A stretch of DNA of 7,070 bases from Deltaproteobacteria bacterium (lineage in GTDB: Bacteria; Desulfobacterota; Deferrimicrobia; Deferrimicrobiales; Deferrimicrobiaceae). Location: contig JAGGAJ010000093.1 of assembly GCA_017889845.1 (NCBI GenBank), forward strand, positions 1-7,070, in the 5' to 3' direction. The notes under the pieces were generated by a model that saw only the letters and a program-made list of their open reading frames with translations, did no database searches and had not been told where the DNA came from. Of the stretch, positions 5,302 through 7,070 are shown in pieces (the stretch's first letter is position 1; each line of letters opens with the position of its first letter). A program made the position numbers and the translations under genes.

Positions 5302-7011
5302 CTACCCGATCCGGGTGACGCGCAGGACTTCCTCGATGGTGGTGACCCCGCGGCGCACCTTTTCCCAGCCGTCCTCGCGCAGCAGCCGCATCCCCTCTCC
5401 CACCGCCTTCTCGCGGATGGTCCCGGAGTCGGCCCGCGACAGGATGAGCTCCTTCACCCCGTCCGTGACGGGGAGTAGCTCGAAGATGCCGCTGCGGCCG
5501 CGGTACCCGGTCCCGGCGCACGCCTCGCACCCGCGCCCGGCCCGCTGGTCCCCTTCCGGGAAGGCACCGGTCTCCCGGAGCACCTCCTCGCGGAGCGCCT
5601 GCGGGACCTCCCGCGGCGCGGAGCACGCGTCGCAGATCGTGCGCACCAGCCGCTGGGCGAGGACGCCCATCAGGCACGACGGCAGGAGGTACTCCTCCAC
5701 CCCCATCTCGAGGAGGCGGGTCACGGCGCCGGGGGCGTCGTTGGTGTGGAGGGTGGAGAGGACCATGTGGCCGGTCAGCGCCGAGTGGATGGCGATCTCC
5801 GCCGTCTCCCGGTCGCGGATCTCGCCCACGAGGATCACGTCGGGGTCCTGCCGGACGATGGAGCGCAGGCCGGAGGCGAACGTCAGCCCGATCTGGGGCT
5901 TGACCTGGATCTGGATGACCCCCGGGATCTGGTACTCCACGGGGTCCTCGATGGTGATGATCTTCCGCTCCGGGGACTTGATCTCCTGCAGGGCGGCGTA
6001 CAGGGTGGTAGTCTTCCCGCTCCCCGTGGGGCCCGTCACCAGGACCATGCCGTACGGCGCGGACACCATGGGCCGGAAGGTCGACAGGGTGTCGGGGGCG
6101 AACCCCAGCGTCTCCATGTTCAGCGGCACGGACGACTGGTCCAGGATGCGGATGACGACGCTTTCGCCGTACAGCGTCGGGATGGTGGAGACGCGGAAGT
6201 CGATCTCCTTCCCCCCGATCCGCAGCTTCACGCGCCCGTCTTGCGGAAGGCGGCTCTCGGCGATGTTCAGGCGCGCCATGATCTTGATGCGGGAGATGAT
6301 CGCCGTCTGGAGGCGGCGGGGGGGGGACTCCACGTCCTCGAGGACGCCGTCGATGCGGTACCGGACGCGCAGCGCCTTCTCGTACGGCTCCAGGTGGATG
6401 TCGCTCGCGCCGCGCTCGATGGCGCGGGCCATGACGAAGTTCACCAGCCGGATGATCGGGGCCTCGGAGGCGACCCCGATCAGCTGCTCCACCCGCTCGT
6501 CGCCTGCGACGGTCTCGGGCACCTCGTCCGAGACCTGCTCGACGATCCGCTCCATCGAGGCGCCGGAGTCGCCGTACGCCTTCTCGATCGCCTCGCGGAC
6601 TTCCTCCTCCGTCCCGGCCTGCGCCTCCACGCGCTTCCCCGTCGCCCGCGCCACCGCTTCCCTTGCGTCCGCGTCGAGCGGGTCGGCCATCGCGACGGTC
6701 AGCGTGCCGTCCGAGAGCGCGACGGGGAGGAGCAGCCTCGCCCGCAGGAAGGAGAGGGGGAGGGCCACCCCGGGAAGGGGGCGCTCCGTTTCCGGATCCC
6801 GGCGGAACGCAGGAACGCCGCACAGCTCTTCATACGCACGGCGAAGCGCTTCCGCGGTCAGCAGGCCCCGCGAGACCAGCCCGCGCGCGAAGGCGGCGCC
6901 TTCCCTGCGCGCCTGGTCGAGCAGCCCTTCCCGCTCGGCCTGCGGGACGGTCAGGGTCTCGAGGAGCCTCTCGTTGAACGACCTTCGGCTGATGGGGACC
7001 GGATCGCCCAT
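5302..7011 (-). CDS. gspE: Type II secretion system ATPase GspE
   Basis: GspE is the hexameric cytoplasmic ATPase that powers pseudopilus assembly. The 569-residue protein is longer than the roughly 500-residue enterobacterial and Vibrio forms because of its N-terminal region. Residues about 14-150 look like an MshEN/GspE N-terminal domain expected to dock on GspL; the N2 domain follows (ASDIHLEPYEKALRVRYRIDG, about 202-222). The C-terminal ATPase domain has Walker A GPTGSGKT at 327-334, the Asp box IITIEDPVEY at 351-360, Walker B in DPDVILVGEIRD at 389-400 and the His box STLHTND at 419-425. Four cysteines in two CxxC pairs (460/463 and 495/498) form the zinc-binding knuckle typical of GspE. 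No catalytic motif is missing. The ATG at 7011 lacks a Shine-Dalgarno sequence, but I see no better in-frame start nearby. Residues 229-232 span a nine-C run. Confidence 0.97.
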   Translation of the reverse strand: MGDPVPISRRSFNERLLETLTVPQAEREGLLDQARREGAAFARGLVSRGLLTAEALRRAYEELCGVPAFRRDPETERPLPGVALPLSFLRARLLLPVALSDGTLTVAMADPLDADAREAVARATGKRVEAQAGTEEEVREAIEKAYGDSGASMERIVEQVSDEVPETVAGDERVEQLIGVASEAPIIRLVNFVMARAIERGASDIHLEPYEKALRVRYRIDGVLEDVESPPRRLQTAIISRIKIMARLNIAESRLPQDGRVKLRIGGKEIDFRVSTIPTLYGESVVIRILDQSSVPLNMETLGFAPDTLSTFRPMVSAPYGMVLVTGPTGSGKTTTLYAALQEIKSPERKIITIEDPVEYQIPGVIQIQVKPQIGLTFASGLRSIVRQDPDVILVGEIRDRETAEIAIHSALTGHMVLSTLHTNDAPGAVTRLLEMGVEEYLLPSCLMGVLAQRLVRTICDACSAPREVPQALREEVLRETGAFPEGDQRAGRGCEACAGTGYRGRSGIFELLPVTDGVKELILSRADSGTIREKAVGEGMRLLREDGWEKVRRGVTTIEEVLRVTRIG

Positions 7012-7017
7012 GGGGGT

Positions 7018-7025
7018 ATATTATC
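7018..7025 (-). promoter_or_regulatory. Possible -10 element for a leaderless gspE transcript
   Basis: The minus strand just before gspE reads CGATAATATACCCCC and then ATG. GATAAT (5 of 6 to the sigma-70 -10 consensus) lies at -14 to -9 from the ATG, and the overlapping TAATAT at -12 to -7. Transcription would then begin at or within a few bases of the start codon, which would explain why no Shine-Dalgarno sequence is present. No convincing -35 hexamer is visible at 16-18 bp spacing, where the sequence is part of the 9-bp repeat. The alternative is that gspE is translated from an upstream transcript. Confidence 0.3.
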
Positions 7026-7039
7026 GCAAGAAAAGGACC

Positions 7040-7070
7040 GGGATCTTCGGGATCTTGGGGATCTTGGGGA
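7040..7070. repeat. 9-bp tandem repeat at the window edge, three copies plus a partial
   Basis: On the plus strand the unit GGGATCTTG repeats in direct tandem at 7040-7048 (last base C), 7049-7057 and 7058-7066, with GGGA continuing to the edge, so the array may extend further. Read on the minus strand it encodes repeated Pro-Lys-Ile and continues through VLFLR to a TAA at 7021-7023, nine bases before the gspE ATG. It could therefore be the 3' end of an upstream gene. The single difference between copies is synonymous in that frame (CCC to CCG), which is slight support. It could equally be a non-coding iterated element. The plus strand is also open in one frame. Confidence 0.7.

Noticed and set aside
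5228..6823. Minus-strand open frame of 531 codons overlapping gspE
   Set aside because: It is an alternative frame inside gspE, which carries intact Walker, Asp-box, His-box and zinc motifs. The shadow product is Arg/Pro/Gly repeats without structure.
5302..7011. Type IV pilus ATPase PilB instead of GspE
   Set aside because: The two share domains and zinc cysteines, and the long N-terminal region is PilB-like. The cluster, however, continues with gspH-I-J-K-L-M, which occurs only in type II secretion systems.
7010..7070. Divergent plus-strand gene starting at the ATG at 7010 (MGVYYRKKRTGIFGILG)
   Set aside because: It is open to the edge and has a basic start followed by hydrophobic residues. 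However, there is no ribosome binding site upstream, the hydrophobic part is just the 9-bp repeat, and 20 codons are too few to judge.

Overview
This window holds one gene cluster, all on the minus strand: the core of a type II secretion system (T2SS, general secretory pathway). Read in the direction of transcription (high to low coordinates), the order is gspE, gspF, gspH, gspI, gspJ, gspK, gspL and the first 76 codons of gspM, which runs off the left edge. Codon usage is very G+C-rich, with G or C at most third positions. Because a T2SS spans two membranes, the organism is a Gram-negative bacterium. The PilM/PilN-like build of GspL and the long N-terminal region of GspE suggest to me a high-GC, non-enterobacterial lineage, perhaps among the former Deltaproteobacteria. 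That placement is an inference, and no taxonomic marker is present.

Layout. At 7012-7070 lie a short 9-bp tandem repeat and an AT-rich patch directly in front of gspE. At 5302-7011 is the cytoplasmic secretion ATPase GspE, followed 16 nt later by the inner-membrane platform protein GspF (4062-5285). Four minor pseudopilins follow in close succession: GspH (3619-4062), GspI (3221-3622), GspJ (2578-3231) and GspK (1670-2581). GspL (225-1673) and GspM (<1-228) complete the inner-membrane assembly platform. Every junction after gspE-gspF is an overlap (TGATG, GTGA, 11 nt, ATGA, GTGA, ATGA), so the genes look translationally coupled in one polycistron. No intergenic stretch exceeds 60 bp, and no RNA gene, insertion sequence, CRISPR array or terminator is visible.

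How the genes work together. In characterised T2SSs, GspE hydrolyses ATP on the cytoplasmic face and docks through its N-terminal region on the cytoplasmic domain of GspL. GspL pairs with GspM across the periplasm, and GspF is the membrane hub. Together they assemble a short periplasmic pseudopilus whose tip is the GspH-I-J-K complex and whose shaft is GspG, pushing folded exoproteins through the outer-membrane secretin GspD. GspG, GspC, GspD and the prepilin peptidase are not in this window. The missing gspG is notable because its usual slot, between gspF and gspH, is closed here by a 1-nt gene overlap.

The window is mostly an ordinary secretion operon, and I did not find an undescribed system in it. 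The points worth a second look are the missing gspG, the PilM-plus-PilN architecture of GspL, a TAATATAC-N4-ATG arrangement that occurs at gspE and again at an alternative gspL start, the repeat at the right edge, and two nine-base homopolymer runs inside genes.
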